Origin: an uncultured Oscillospiraceae bacterium
GTDB taxonomy: Bacteria; Bacillota; Clostridia; Oscillospirales; Oscillospiraceae
Reading direction: 5' to 3'
Assembly (NCBI GenBank): GCA_910587285.1
Contig: CAJULM010000017.1
Coordinates: 1 to 51,782 of the forward strand
Length of the DNA: 51,782 nt
The notes below the pieces were generated by a model. The model had not been told where the DNA came from and searched no databases. It was given only the letters and a program-made list of their open reading frames with translations. Below are positions 40,823 to 49,672 of the stretch, piece by piece. Position 1 is the first letter of the stretch, and each line of letters starts with the position of its first letter. The position numbers and the translations under genes are program-made.

Positions 40823-41776
40823 TCACTTTAAAAATCCCAGCACCTCGTCCATGGGCGGGACGCTGGAAATGCCGCCATGGCTTCTGGTGGACAGGGTCGC
40901 GGCAGTGCAGGCAAAGGCGGCAATGGCGGACAGCTCCTCCGGCGGAACGTCCTCCGGCGCCCTTCCCAGGGCCAGCAGCCGGCTCAGGGCGCTGCCGCCA
41001 AATATATCGCCGGCGCCGGTGGTGTCCACCACCTGGACCTGAGCCGCGCTGACGGCCCGGCCCATCCCCAGGCGGTTGGCATAGACACAGCCCTTCGCCC
41101 CCAGCGTCACAAAGGCCAGCTTGACTGCGTATTCGTCCAGCAGCTTTCGGGCCGCCTCCTCCGGAGCGCAGCCCCACAGGAAATCCGCCTCGTCGTCGCT
41201 GAGCTTCACCACATCCGCCGCGGACAGCCCCCAGAGGATCTCCGCCCTGGCCCGCTCCAGGTCCTCCCACAGCGGCAGGCGCAGGTTGGGGTCAAAGGTG
41301 ATCCATTTCCCCCGCTCCCGGGCGTAGGCCGCCAGACGGCGGGTGGCGTCCCGCGCCGGCTCGTCGGTGAGGGAGAGCGTGCCGAAGTGAAACACCCCAG
41401 CCCGGTCCACCAGGGACAGGTCGCACTCATCAAAGCGCAGGCGGGTATCCGCGCCCGGCTTCCGGGCAAAGCTGAAACGGCGCTCCCCCTTCTCGTCTAA
41501 GGCCACAAAGGCCATGGTCGTGAACACCGCCGGGTCCTGCACAATCCCCGCCGTATTGATTCCCGCCGCCTTCAGCGTGCCCACCAGCAGGTCGCCGAAC
41601 ATATCCTGCCCCACTTTGCCTAAAAAGGCCGTTCCCACCCCGTATTTGCTGAGCGCCGCCAGGAAATTGCAGGGCGCGCCCCCCGGATGGGCGGACAACA
41701 CCGGGTAGCCCTCGCCGTTGGTCCCTTCCGCCGTCAGGTCCACCAACAGCTCGCCCACAGCGGTTACATCCATCAT
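40823..41776 (-). CDS. PfkB-family sugar kinase, fructokinase-like
   Basis: 317 residues. The start VGELLVDLTAEG, PGGAPCNFLAALSKYGV and the C-terminal VDTTGAGDIFGGSALSRLL, with the catalytic Asp about 257, are PfkB signatures; the GGAP-x-N form is most like fructokinases. It would phosphorylate a keto sugar in the cytosol. The ATG at 41776 follows CAGGAGGAGAC; the longer frame from 41836 overlaps the dehydrogenase gene. It is last in the minus-strand sugar cluster, after two zinc dehydrogenases, which fits phosphorylation of an oxidised polyol. 2-keto-3-deoxygluconate kinase is an alternative given the nearby uronate genes. Confidence 0.9.
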   Translation of the reverse strand: MMDVTAVGELLVDLTAEGTNGEGYPVLSAHPGGAPCNFLAALSKYGVGTAFLGKVGQDMFGDLLVGTLKAAGINTAGIVQDPAVFTTMAFVALDEKGERRFSFARKPGADTRLRFDECDLSLVDRAGVFHFGTLSLTDEPARDATRRLAAYARERGKWITFDPNLRLPLWEDLERARAEILWGLSAADVVKLSDDEADFLWGCAPEEAARKLLDEYAVKLAFVTLGAKGCVYANRLGMGRAVSAAQVQVVDTTGAGDIFGGSALSRLLALGRAPEDVPPEELSAIAAFACTAATLSTRSHGGISSVPPMDEVLGFLK

Positions 41777-41801
41777 CGCGTCTCCTCCTGTCCCCGGGGC
41801 A

Positions 41802-42857
41802 TCAGCCGTCCACGCCCGTGTCGGGGTCCACGTCAATGATTACCTTCATGGTTTTCTCCCGGTTGTCATCGATGAACTGGTACGCTGCCTGGTAGTCCTC
41901 AAAGGCGAAATGGGCCGTCTGGAGGGGCTTCAGCTGAATTTTCCCCTCGTTCACCAGGCGAATGGCCTCTACGTAGTCCTCGTGGCGGTACATCATGGAG
42001 CTGTTCAAATCCAGCTCCGAGTCGTTCAGCTTAGCCAGGTCCACGTTGGCCCGCTGGCCAAATACCGCCACCAGGATGATGGTGCTGCCCTTGCGTGCGT
42101 TTTGAATGGCCTGATCCATGGTGGTGTCTGTCCCGGCGCACTCATAGATGACATCGGCCTTGTCGGGGCCGAAGGCCTCCGTCACCGCCGCGCCAAAGTC
42201 ATGCTGGGCCGTGTTGACGATGTAGTCCGCCCCCAGGCTTTTGGCAAGGGCCAGACGGCCGTCGGAGATGTCGGTGGCCAGCACCTGCGCCGCCCCCAGG
42301 GCCTTCAGCGACTGAATCAGCAGGATGCCGATGGGCCCGCAGCCCAGCACCACCGCCTTGGCCCCCTTCAAATCCGGGAAGCGCTTGGCGGCGTGCACCG
42401 TCACGGCCAGGGGCTCCAGCATGGCCCCCTCCCCGTAAGTCATGCCCTGGGGTAACGGGGAGATTTTGGAGGCGTCCACCGCGAAATACTCGCTGGCGGC
42501 GCCGGTGGTTTGAAAGCCCATCACCTTCAGCTTCTCGCACAGGTTGTACCGGCCGTGGAGGCAGGGATAGCACCGCCCGCAGAAAACCTGGGGCTCAATG
42601 GTCACAGGCTGGCCCACCTGCAAATCCGTCACGTACTGGCCCGTCTTCACAATCTGTCCGGACACCTCGTGCCCCTGCGTCACCGGATAGGAGGTATAGG
42701 GATGGGTGCCGTGGTAAACGTGGATATCACTGCCACAGATGCCAATCTTCTTGATCTTCACCAGCACCTGGTCCGGCCCCGGCTCAGGTATGGGCGCCTC
42801 ACAAAATGTAATCTCTCCCGGCCCTGTCATCACTTGCTGCTTCATGCGTTCTGCCAT
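41802..42857 (-). CDS. Zinc-dependent medium-chain dehydrogenase (polyol/sugar type)
   Basis: 351 residues. Catalytic zinc ligands lie in KIGICGSDIHVYHG and QGHEVSG, and the structural zinc site is CGRCYPCLHGRYNLC. The NAD-binding Rossmann motif is VVLGCGPIGILLIQSL. The closest known relatives are sorbitol, xylitol and L-idonate/threonine dehydrogenases, which oxidise a secondary alcohol. It lies between an esterase gene and the PfkB kinase gene, whose start codon is 25 bases after its stop. AAGGAGTGA precedes the ATG. The substrate is not known. Confidence 0.92.
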   Translation of the reverse strand: MAERMKQQVMTGPGEITFCEAPIPEPGPDQVLVKIKKIGICGSDIHVYHGTHPYTSYPVTQGHEVSGQIVKTGQYVTDLQVGQPVTIEPQVFCGRCYPCLHGRYNLCEKLKVMGFQTTGAASEYFAVDASKISPLPQGMTYGEGAMLEPLAVTVHAAKRFPDLKGAKAVVLGCGPIGILLIQSLKALGAAQVLATDISDGRLALAKSLGADYIVNTAQHDFGAAVTEAFGPDKADVIYECAGTDTTMDQAIQNARKGSTIILVAVFGQRANVDLAKLNDSELDLNSSMMYRHEDYVEAIRLVNEGKIQLKPLQTAHFAFEDYQAAYQFIDDNREKTMKVIIDVDPDTGVDG

Positions 42858-42887
42858 GATTGCTCACTCCTTCTCTTACTCCTGCTC

Positions 42888-43709
42888 TTACTCTTTCACC
42901 AACCCGCCGGCCAGGGGCAGCCAGTCCAGCACCCGGCGGATAAAGGGATCCCAAAAATCAAAATTGTGGACGCCCGGCCCCTCCTCGAAGGTGAGGTCCA
43001 CCCCCAAACCCAGGGCATAGTCACGGAAGGCTGTGTTCCCTTCATAGAGGAAGTCCTCCGTGCCGCAGCACTGGTAGAGCCGGGGTAGCGTCTCCCCCGC
43101 CTCCACCTGCCGCTTGAGTATGCGCCGCAGATCGTGCTTGTCCGGGTCAAAATACTCCATGTTAGGCCCGTACACCTGCCTGTGCCATGGCGCGATGTGG
43201 GGCATGGCCGCCGCCGGCGTGTTCTTCAGGTCGTCCGTGCCCAGCCCGCCGGACAGGCTGGCCGCCGCGCCGTAGCTTTGGGGGTTGCGCAGGGCGATCT
43301 TAAACGCCCCGCCGCCGCCCATGGACAGCCCGGCAATGAAGTTGTCCTCCCGTCTGCCGGACAGGGGCAGCAGCGCCCGGAGCATCTCAGGCAGTTCCTG
43401 GGCGATATAGGTGTGATAGCTGCCTCCACAGGGATTGTCCTCGTACATACTGTTGTAGCCGTCCGGCATCACCACCGCGAGCTGCTTGGCCTGGGCGTAG
43501 CGCTCAATGGAGGAAAAGCGCTGCCAGTCGGACTCGTCGGCGGAGACGCCGTGGAGCAGCCACAGGGTCTGATACTTCTCCCCTGGCCGGGGGAGGCGCA
43601 CATCGGACTCAAAAAAGCAGTTGTTTGAGTCCGGCGTGGGGAGCACCACATTCACATTCACGCTGCGGAACAGCGCCTGGGAAAAGAGTTTGCATTGAAA
43701 CAGAGCCAT
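42888..43709 (-). CDS. Esterase D/tributyrin-esterase-like alpha/beta hydrolase
   Basis: 273 residues, no signal peptide. TLWLLHGVSADESDWQR carries the oxyanion region, GLSMGGGGAF the nucleophile Ser, and GPGVHNFDFWD the catalytic His. It belongs to the putative-esterase family that includes EstA and feruloyl or acetyl esterases. In the cytosol it could remove acyl groups from an imported sugar. It lies between the two dehydrogenases in the minus-strand sugar cluster, with GAGAGGAGG before the ATG. Confidence 0.88.
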   Translation of the reverse strand: MALFQCKLFSQALFRSVNVNVVLPTPDSNNCFFESDVRLPRPGEKYQTLWLLHGVSADESDWQRFSSIERYAQAKQLAVVMPDGYNSMYEDNPCGGSYHTYIAQELPEMLRALLPLSGRREDNFIAGLSMGGGGAFKIALRNPQSYGAAASLSGGLGTDDLKNTPAAAMPHIAPWHRQVYGPNMEYFDPDKHDLRRILKRQVEAGETLPRLYQCCGTEDFLYEGNTAFRDYALGLGVDLTFEEGPGVHNFDFWDPFIRRVLDWLPLAGGLVKE

Positions 43710-43732
43710 TCAGGGGGCCTCCTCTCTTAAAA

Positions 43733-44773
43733 TCAGTCCTGGGGGTGCACCGTAACCTTGACGGACTCGGCGCTCATCTGCATATGAATCGCCTCGTCCA
43801 TATGATTCAGGTCAAAGGTGTGGGTAATCAGCGGCTGAATGTTCAGCCGTCCGCTGTTCAGCAGGTTCACCGCCCGCTGGTGGGTGTCCGGGTTGATGAT
43901 GGACCCGGTGATGGACAGCTCCTTCGAGTAGACGTCAAACAGGGGCAGGGTCGCCACCGCCTCCGGCTCCGGAACGCTGAACAGGACGATATGTCCCCCG
44001 CGCCCCGCGCACTTCAGCGCCTGCTCCACGGCAAAGGGCTTACCCACGCACTCAATCACCACGTCGGTCCCCTCCTGGCCGGTGAGCTCCCCAATCCGCT
44101 GGGAGAGGTCCTCCCCCATGGGGTCGATCGCCCCGTCGGCTCCCAACTCCACCCCCAGCTTCCGGCGCAGCTCCACCGGCTCGCTGAGCAGCACGCAGCT
44201 GGCCCCCTTCAGCCGGGCCAGCTGCACCATCAGCAGGCCGATGGTGCCCCCGCCGATGATGAGCACGCTCTGCCCCGGCACGATGCCGGCCAGGTCGATG
44301 CCGTGGACCGCGCAGGCCAGGGGCTCCGCCATGGCCGCCACATCAAAGGGCAGGGCCTGGTCCACCCGGAAGCACTGGGTGTCGGGGCACAGGGTATACT
44401 GGGCAAATCCCCCGTTGGTGTTCACCCCCAGGGCATACAGGGCCTCGCAGTTCTGCTTTCTGCCCATCCGGCAGGGCCGGCACAGGCCGCAGTACATATT
44501 GGGGTCCAGCGCCACATGGTCGCCGGGGGCCAGGTCCCTCACCCCGCTGCCCACCGCCTCCACAACGCCGGCGAACTCGTGGCCCAGCACCACCGGCGGC
44601 TTCACCTCGGCGGAGCCCTTGTGTCCATGGTAGATATGCACGTCCGTGCCGCACACGCCGCAGGCCATGTTCTTCACCAGCACCTCGTGGGGACCCAGCG
44701 ACTGGGGAAGCGCCACCTCCCGCACCTGGAACTTGGGGGATTGGTCTGCCCCCAGGAAAAATGCACCTTTCAC
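43733..44773 (-). CDS. Zinc-dependent medium-chain dehydrogenase (second copy)
   Basis: 346 residues. CGVCGTDVHIYHG and LGHEFAG hold the catalytic zinc ligands, CGLCRPCRMGRKQNC the structural zinc, and IIGGGTIGLLMVQLARL the NAD site. It is distinct in sequence from the other dehydrogenase in this cluster, so the two probably oxidise different positions or substrates. The start is GTG at 44773 with GGGAGGA before it. It lies between the two esterase genes. Confidence 0.92.
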   Translation of the reverse strand: MKGAFFLGADQSPKFQVREVALPQSLGPHEVLVKNMACGVCGTDVHIYHGHKGSAEVKPPVVLGHEFAGVVEAVGSGVRDLAPGDHVALDPNMYCGLCRPCRMGRKQNCEALYALGVNTNGGFAQYTLCPDTQCFRVDQALPFDVAAMAEPLACAVHGIDLAGIVPGQSVLIIGGGTIGLLMVQLARLKGASCVLLSEPVELRRKLGVELGADGAIDPMGEDLSQRIGELTGQEGTDVVIECVGKPFAVEQALKCAGRGGHIVLFSVPEPEAVATLPLFDVYSKELSITGSIINPDTHQRAVNLLNSGRLNIQPLITHTFDLNHMDEAIHMQMSAESVKVTVHPQD

Positions 44774-44790
44774 TTTGATATTCCTCCCAA

Positions 44791-45777
44791 TTACCGGCAG
44801 GCCGCCGCGGACACGTCCAGCGCCTCAAAGGTCTTCTGCTGCGGCCGGTTCAAGAAGGCGTGCACCATTCCTTCGTACAGATGGTACTCCACCTCCACCC
44901 CAGCGTCCTCCAGCCTGGCGGCATACATCAGGGCCTGGTCCAGCAGGGGATCGCACTCCGCCGAGACAAACACCGCCGGCGGAAGGCCGCTCAGGTCCTG
45001 CACATACAGGGGCGAGGCATAGGGGAACAGGGCGTCCTCCCGGTGGTCAAAATAGTAGTCAAGCTCCTCCCGCTCGCTGTTCAGGGCCAGGAAGTAGCCC
45101 CCCTCCCCGTAGCGCAGCTCCGACTGGCTGCGGTAGCCCAGGTGGAACGCCACGCAGGGGTACTGCAAAATCTGCCGGTGGATTCGGGGCCCCTTCCGGT
45201 CCCGCGCCATCAGGCACACCGCCGCGGACAGATTGCCGCCGGCCGAGTCTCCGCACACCGAGATGCGCCCGGTGTCGCCGCCGTACTCCCCCGCGTGCTC
45301 CGCGGCCCACACCAAGGCGGCATAGGCGTCCTCCAGCCCCTTGGGGAAGCGGTGCTCGGGAGCCAGACGGTACTCCGGCGCCACCACCAGCACGCCGCCG
45401 TAGTCGGCCAGGTAACGGGGGAGGAAATCGTACACGTCCAGGCTGTTCATGGCCCAGCCGCCGCCGTGGTAAAACACCATCACCGGGAAGGGGCCCTCCC
45501 CCTGGGGCAGATAGATGCGCAGAGGCAGCTGGTACTCCCCGGAGGGCACGGTCAGATTCACCGTGGAGATATTCATAATCCGCCGGAAGGCGTAGGTGTT
45601 CTTCCACAGATCCGTCAGCCCCGCAATGGTCTCAAAATTCATCTTGATGCGGGCCTGGGTGGGGCGCTCCATGTCCATGGCCTGGGCTGGGTCGATGACG
45701 GCGTCGGGCGCGGCCTCCCCGTAAGCGGGCTCCAGATACTTCCGATAATGCCGGTATTGTTCCAGTTTGTCAAGCAT
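44791..45777 (-). CDS. HSL/Aes-family alpha/beta hydrolase
   Basis: 328 residues. YHGGGW is the oxyanion motif of the hormone-sensitive lipase family, GDSAGGN holds the nucleophile Ser, SAECDPLLDQ the Asp and GMVHAFL the His. No signal peptide is present, so it acts in the cytosol. It overlaps the permease gene by 8 bases and is therefore tightly tied to sugar import. Together with the second esterase it suggests that the imported sugar carries acyl groups. The substrate is unknown. Confidence 0.92.
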   Translation of the reverse strand: MLDKLEQYRHYRKYLEPAYGEAAPDAVIDPAQAMDMERPTQARIKMNFETIAGLTDLWKNTYAFRRIMNISTVNLTVPSGEYQLPLRIYLPQGEGPFPVMVFYHGGGWAMNSLDVYDFLPRYLADYGGVLVVAPEYRLAPEHRFPKGLEDAYAALVWAAEHAGEYGGDTGRISVCGDSAGGNLSAAVCLMARDRKGPRIHRQILQYPCVAFHLGYRSQSELRYGEGGYFLALNSEREELDYYFDHREDALFPYASPLYVQDLSGLPPAVFVSAECDPLLDQALMYAARLEDAGVEVEYHLYEGMVHAFLNRPQQKTFEALDVSAAACR

Positions 45778-46759
45778 TTGCTTTCTCCTCCTTGTTCATC
45801 GGCTTGAGATGACGCATCAGAACAAAGTTTCCGTGCTGATAGCTGTCCAGCACCACCGCCAGCAGGAATACGCCGCCGGTCACCACCTTTTGGACGTAAT
45901 CGTTGATTCCATTCAGCGTCATGCCGTTGGTCAGCATGGTAATCAGCACAATGCCGCACACGGCCTTAGTCACCTTGCCCTCGCCGCCCATCATGCTGAC
46001 GCCGCCAATCACCAGCGCGGCCAGCACGTCCATGTCCAGCGTAGTGCCCACATTGGCCGCGCCCGAGCCCATCCGGCCCAGCATCAGCAGGCCGGCGATT
46101 CCGCACATCGCGCCGCAGATGGTGTAGGCCGTCACCACAATGCGGTCGGCGTTGATGCCGGACAGCCGCGCCGCCTCCCGGTTGCTGCCGGTGGCAAACA
46201 GCCGGCGGCCGAAGTATGTAAACTTAAAGACCACACCCATCAGAATGACGACCACGGCCGCGATGATAATGGGCATGGGCAGGATGCCCACCGTCCCCTG
46301 ATAGAAATAGCGCAGCTGGGTGGGGAAGCCGGAGATAGGAAGCCCGTTGCAGATGATGTAAGCGATGCCGCTGATCATATTGGAGATGGCCAGGGTGCCG
46401 ATCATGGGGATGATCTTGGTCTTGTTGATCACCACGCCGGTGAGGAAGCCGATGCACACATTCACCAGGATGGTGATAATCAGCGCCAGGCCCCAGGGCA
46501 CGCCCATGTTTACCGTCATCACTGCCAGCAGCACGGTGGAGAGGGCCACGCAGGAGCCCATGGACAGGTTCAGTCCGCCCACAATGATGAGGGCCATCTC
46601 CCCCATGCCCAGTATGCCCATGATGCAGCTCTGGCGCAAAATGGTGACAACGTTTTTCCAGGTCAAAAAGGATGGATTTCCCAGGGTAAAGATGATACCC
46701 AGGATGATGATGATGAAGAAAATTGTGTATTCCTTCGCAATGCCAATGGCTTTTTTCAC
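45770..46759 (-). CDS. CUT2-type sugar ABC transporter permease
   Basis: 329 residues with about nine transmembrane helices, related to RbsC. FIIIILGIIFTLGNPSFLTWKN at the start, GGLNLSMGSCVALSTVLLAVM and GVSMMGGEGKVTKAVCGIVLI near the end match the conserved BPD-type 2 permease segments. The GTG at 46759 is chosen because a G-rich Shine-Dalgarno lies 8 bases before it; a TTG at 46765 is too close. It is 11 bases or so after the ATPase gene. As in ribose systems it probably works as a homodimer. Confidence 0.93.
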   Translation of the reverse strand: MKKAIGIAKEYTIFFIIIILGIIFTLGNPSFLTWKNVVTILRQSCIMGILGMGEMALIIVGGLNLSMGSCVALSTVLLAVMTVNMGVPWGLALIITILVNVCIGFLTGVVINKTKIIPMIGTLAISNMISGIAYIICNGLPISGFPTQLRYFYQGTVGILPMPIIIAAVVVILMGVVFKFTYFGRRLFATGSNREAARLSGINADRIVVTAYTICGAMCGIAGLLMLGRMGSGAANVGTTLDMDVLAALVIGGVSMMGGEGKVTKAVCGIVLITMLTNGMTLNGINDYVQKVVTGGVFLLAVVLDSYQHGNFVLMRHLKPMNKEEKANA

Positions 46760-46776
46760 GGACAAGGCCCCCTTCT

Positions 46777-48261
46777 CTATTCACCGGAGGCAATTTTCAA
46801 AATCGCCTCTTGGGTATACTCCGCGCGCTCCAGCCTACCCTTCAGCTCCCCTTCGTAGAGGATCAGCATCCGGTCTGTTATCCCGATGATCTCCTCCATG
46901 TCGGAGGAGATGATGATAATTCCCTTTCCCTGGGCCGCGAGTTCGTTGATGATGTTATAGATTTCCTGCTTGGCGCCCACGTCCACGCCCCGGGTGGGCT
47001 CATCTAAAATCAGCACCTGGCAGTTGTTGGCCAGCCACTTGGCCAGCACCACCTTCTGCTGATTGCCCCCGGACAGGTTCCCCACCAGCTGGGCCGCCGA
47101 CGGCGTTTTGATGCGCAGCGCCTCAATCTGGTTTCCAGCGGCTTCCCGCTCCTTCCCGGCGTCCACAAAGCCCAGCCTGTTGGAGATTTTTTTGAGAATG
47201 GAAACCACGATGTTTCCCTGAATGCTCATGCGCAAAATGGCCCCGTGGAGCTTCCGGTCCTCCGGCACCATGCCGATGCCGTGCTCCACCGCGTCCTCCG
47301 GCGAGTTGATCTCCACCGGCTTCCCGTTGAGATACACCTGGCCGCAGTCCTTGGGCCGGGCCCCGAAGATCAGCTGGGCATATTCGCTCCGCCCGGCGCC
47401 CACCAGGCCGCCCAGGCCCAGCACCTCTCCCCTGTGGAGCGTGAGGGAGAAGGGCTTCACCCCATTGCCTCCCAGCTCCCGGGTCTCCAGCAGCACCTCG
47501 CTGGTCTGGGTGCTTCGCTGGGCAAAATTTTTGTTCAGCTCCCGGCCCACCATATAGGAGATGAGCTGGTCCTTTGTCACCTCTCCAATGTCCTTGGTGG
47601 TGACATAGCAGCCGTCCCGCATCACAGTCACCCGGTCCGCCACCTGGTAGAGCTCGTCCAGCCGGTGGGAGATGTAGATGACCGTGGTGCCGTTGGCCTT
47701 CATCTCCCGGATGATGCGGAACAGCACCGCCACTTCCCGCTCCGTGAGGGGGGCGGTGGGCTCGTCCATGATGACAAGCTTGGCGTTTCGGGACACCGTT
47801 TTTGCGATCTCCACCAGCTGCCGGTACGCAGTGGACAGATTGCGCACCAGCATCCCCGCCTTCAGTCCCTCCACCTTGAACCTGTCCAGAATCTCCTGGG
47901 CCCTCTTGTTCATCAGCGCCTCGTTTTGAAAGGGACCGGAGCTCAGCTTCTGCCCCAAGAACAGGTTTTCCGCAATGCTCAGGGTGGGACAGAGGTTGAA
48001 CTCCTGATAGATGACCCCGATTCCCGCCTCCATGGAGAGGGCGGGCGTCAGCGCGCTGTACTCCTTCCCCTCAAATATGATCCTGCCGCTGTCGGGCTGA
48101 ATCGCCCCGGCGATGGCTTTAATCAGGGTGGATTTTCCGGCCCCGTTTTCCCCCACCAGGGCCAGGCACTCCCCCTGGCGCACGTCCATCGTGAAGTTGT
48201 CCAGCGCCACCACGCCGGGATAGGTCTTTGTAAGGTTGTGAATCTCCAGCAGATTGCTCAA
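46777..48261 (-). CDS. CUT2-type sugar ABC transporter ATP-binding protein
   Basis: 494 residues, two ATPase domains as in RbsA/MglA. The first has Walker A GENGAGKST, LSTAYRQLVEIAK and VIMDEPTAPL; the second has the degenerate GLVGAGRSE, LSGGNQQKVVLAKWL and LILDEPTRGVDVG. The start is TTG at 48261, nine bases after GGAGG, giving the family length; the longer frame to 48333 crosses a hairpin. It powers the adjacent permease and the binding protein encoded upstream. Confidence 0.93.
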   Translation of the reverse strand: MSNLLEIHNLTKTYPGVVALDNFTMDVRQGECLALVGENGAGKSTLIKAIAGAIQPDSGRIIFEGKEYSALTPALSMEAGIGVIYQEFNLCPTLSIAENLFLGQKLSSGPFQNEALMNKRAQEILDRFKVEGLKAGMLVRNLSTAYRQLVEIAKTVSRNAKLVIMDEPTAPLTEREVAVLFRIIREMKANGTTVIYISHRLDELYQVADRVTVMRDGCYVTTKDIGEVTKDQLISYMVGRELNKNFAQRSTQTSEVLLETRELGGNGVKPFSLTLHRGEVLGLGGLVGAGRSEYAQLIFGARPKDCGQVYLNGKPVEINSPEDAVEHGIGMVPEDRKLHGAILRMSIQGNIVVSILKKISNRLGFVDAGKEREAAGNQIEALRIKTPSAAQLVGNLSGGNQQKVVLAKWLANNCQVLILDEPTRGVDVGAKQEIYNIINELAAQGKGIIIISSDMEEIIGITDRMLILYEGELKGRLERAEYTQEAILKIASGE

Positions 48262-48316
48262 AAGGATTCTCCTCCTTTTCCTCGCCGCCGCCCGCGGCGG
48301 CAGAATTTGAGACAAG

Positions 48317-48353
48317 GGCGCGGGCAAAATCAAGGATTGACTTTGCCCGCGCC
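48317..48353 (-). other. Intercistronic hairpin between binding protein and ATPase genes
   Basis: GGCGCGGGCAAA and TTTGCCCGCGCC pair perfectly around a 13-base loop. No T run follows on the minus strand, so it more likely protects the upstream binding-protein mRNA than ends transcription. Confidence 0.6.
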
Positions 48354-48389
48354 GTCAATCAGGTGAAGCAGAAAGGCGGAGCGCTCAGT

Positions 48390-49421
48390 TTACATCCAGT
48401 CCGCCACATTTTCCTTGGTGATCAGGACAAAGTCGCCCCAGTGATCTCCCTTGGCCTCTGCCTTGCCCTGGGCCAGACCCACCGCGATGTCGATGAAATC
48501 GGGAGCCAGCGCCACCAGGCCGGTGTTGATGGTGCCCTTGTAGATGCCTTCCTCGGAGATGGCCTTTAGGGCCTCCGGGTCGGAGTCACAGCCGAACAGG
48601 CCCAGGGTGGCGGGGTCGCCGTAGTTGGCGGCGGTGAACGCCTCGTAGACGCCGCACAGGCCGGAGTCGTTGATGGCGCACACCAGGTTCAGGTCGTAGC
48701 CGCACTGGATGAAGTTCTCGCCGGCGGTGACGCCCTTGTCGATGGTGCCGCCCTCCGCCTCGGCGACCCACTCCACCTTGCACTTGCACAGCTCGTTCAC
48801 GGCATCCCGATAGCCCTGCTCACGGACCTTCAGGAAGTCCGCGCTGGGGTAGTTGTTGCTGGCGGCGTAAATGGTGTCGCCCTCGCTGAAGGTGGCGTTG
48901 ACCCACTCCGAGGCGTTCCGGCCGATGGCGTAGCCCAGGTCGTAGTTCTCCCAGCCGTAGTAGGCGTCGTCGCCCTCCATCTTGGTGTCATAGGAGAACC
49001 AGGGAATCCCGGCCTCCTGGCACCGCTCCATGGTGGCTGCAAAGGTGTCGCCGGTGGTGTGGACAATCAGGCAGTCAACGCCCATGCTGATGTAATTCTC
49101 ACAGGCCTCCAGCTGCGCGCCCATGTCCTCCTCCGCGGTGTAGAGGAAATTCACGCCGATCTCCTTGCAGTACTTCTCCATGGCAGTCACCTGGTCGCGG
49201 AAAATCTGGGTGGTCAGCGCGCTGGTGACATAGGCAATCGTGATATCGCTCAGGGGTTTCTCCTCCCCGGGCGCAGCGGAATTTTCGCCGGACACAGGGG
49301 TGCTGCCCTCGGGGGCGGGGGTCTTGCTGTCGGGCGCGGGGTTATCGCCGCCGCATCCGCTGAGAGCGGAGAGCATCAGCATCAGGGACAGGACCAGCGC
49401 CAGCAGTTTCTTTGTTTTCAT
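48390..49421 (-). CDS. Periplasmic-binding-protein-type sugar-binding lipoprotein
   Basis: 343 residues. Lipobox ALSGC (Cys about 23) is followed by a Pro/Ser/Thr/Glu linker to about 60 and a ribose-binding-like fold: DITIAYVTSALTTQIFRDQV, MGVDCLIVHTTGDTFAATM, AGIPWFSYDT, VCAINDSGLCGVYEAF and GLFGCDSDPEALKAI. It captures the substrate of the CUT2 importer at the cell surface. The ATG at 49421 follows GGAGGT. Trp, Tyr and Asp residues in WFSYDT and FGCDSD fit a sugar site, but the sugar is unknown. Confidence 0.94.
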   Translation of the reverse strand: MKTKKLLALVLSLMLMLSALSGCGGDNPAPDSKTPAPEGSTPVSGENSAAPGEEKPLSDITIAYVTSALTTQIFRDQVTAMEKYCKEIGVNFLYTAEEDMGAQLEACENYISMGVDCLIVHTTGDTFAATMERCQEAGIPWFSYDTKMEGDDAYYGWENYDLGYAIGRNASEWVNATFSEGDTIYAASNNYPSADFLKVREQGYRDAVNELCKCKVEWVAEAEGGTIDKGVTAGENFIQCGYDLNLVCAINDSGLCGVYEAFTAANYGDPATLGLFGCDSDPEALKAISEEGIYKGTINTGLVALAPDFIDIAVGLAQGKAEAKGDHWGDFVLITKENVADWM

Positions 49422-49475
49422 GTGTTCTACCTCCATTTTCTTGTATTCCTATGTGGTCGGGCTTCATTTCCAAAG

Positions 49476-49502
49476 TAGTTTATAAATACATCTTATAAAC
49501 TA
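49476..49502. promoter_or_regulatory. Operator-like inverted repeat at the sugar ABC promoter
   Basis: TAGTTTATAA and TTATAAACTA are perfect 10-base arms separated by 7 bases, directly downstream of the -10 element and over the expected transcription start. It resembles XylR/ROK operators. Confidence 0.75.
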
Positions 49503-49507
49503 TTTAA

Positions 49508-49536
49508 CTTATACCATTTTGCACAGTGCCTGTCAA
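49508..49536 (-). promoter_or_regulatory. Promoter of the sugar ABC/esterase/dehydrogenase cluster
   Basis: On the minus strand, consensus -35 TTGACA (49531-49536), a 17-base spacer and -10 TATAAG (49508-49513). Confidence 0.85.
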
Positions 49537-49598
49537 TAGTACAGATATATTTTCGGAAATACGCCGAAAATAGCATTTCTGTTTTGTGCGTAACGCAC

Positions 49599-49628
49599 AA
49601 AGCGCAGAGGTTTTCACCTCTGCGCTTT
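49599..49628 (-). terminator. Intrinsic terminator of the ROK gene
   Basis: AAAGCGCAGAGG and CCTCTGCGCTTT pair around a 6-base loop; a second small palindrome GTGCG/CGCAC follows. It separates the ROK gene from the downstream sugar cluster promoter. Confidence 0.7.
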
Positions 49629-49672
49629 ATCATCCTTTATGATCCATGCCGCCACCTCTCCATCCGGAGAGC

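Noticed and set aside
42861..42896. Repeated CTCTTACT-like tract between esterase and dehydrogenase genes
   Set aside because: Short purine/pyrimidine repeat around a ribosome-binding site; too small to call an element.
48317..48353. Hairpin after the sugar-binding protein gene as a terminator
   Set aside because: No T run follows on the minus strand, unlike the one at 4951-4984, so it is listed as a stabilising hairpin.
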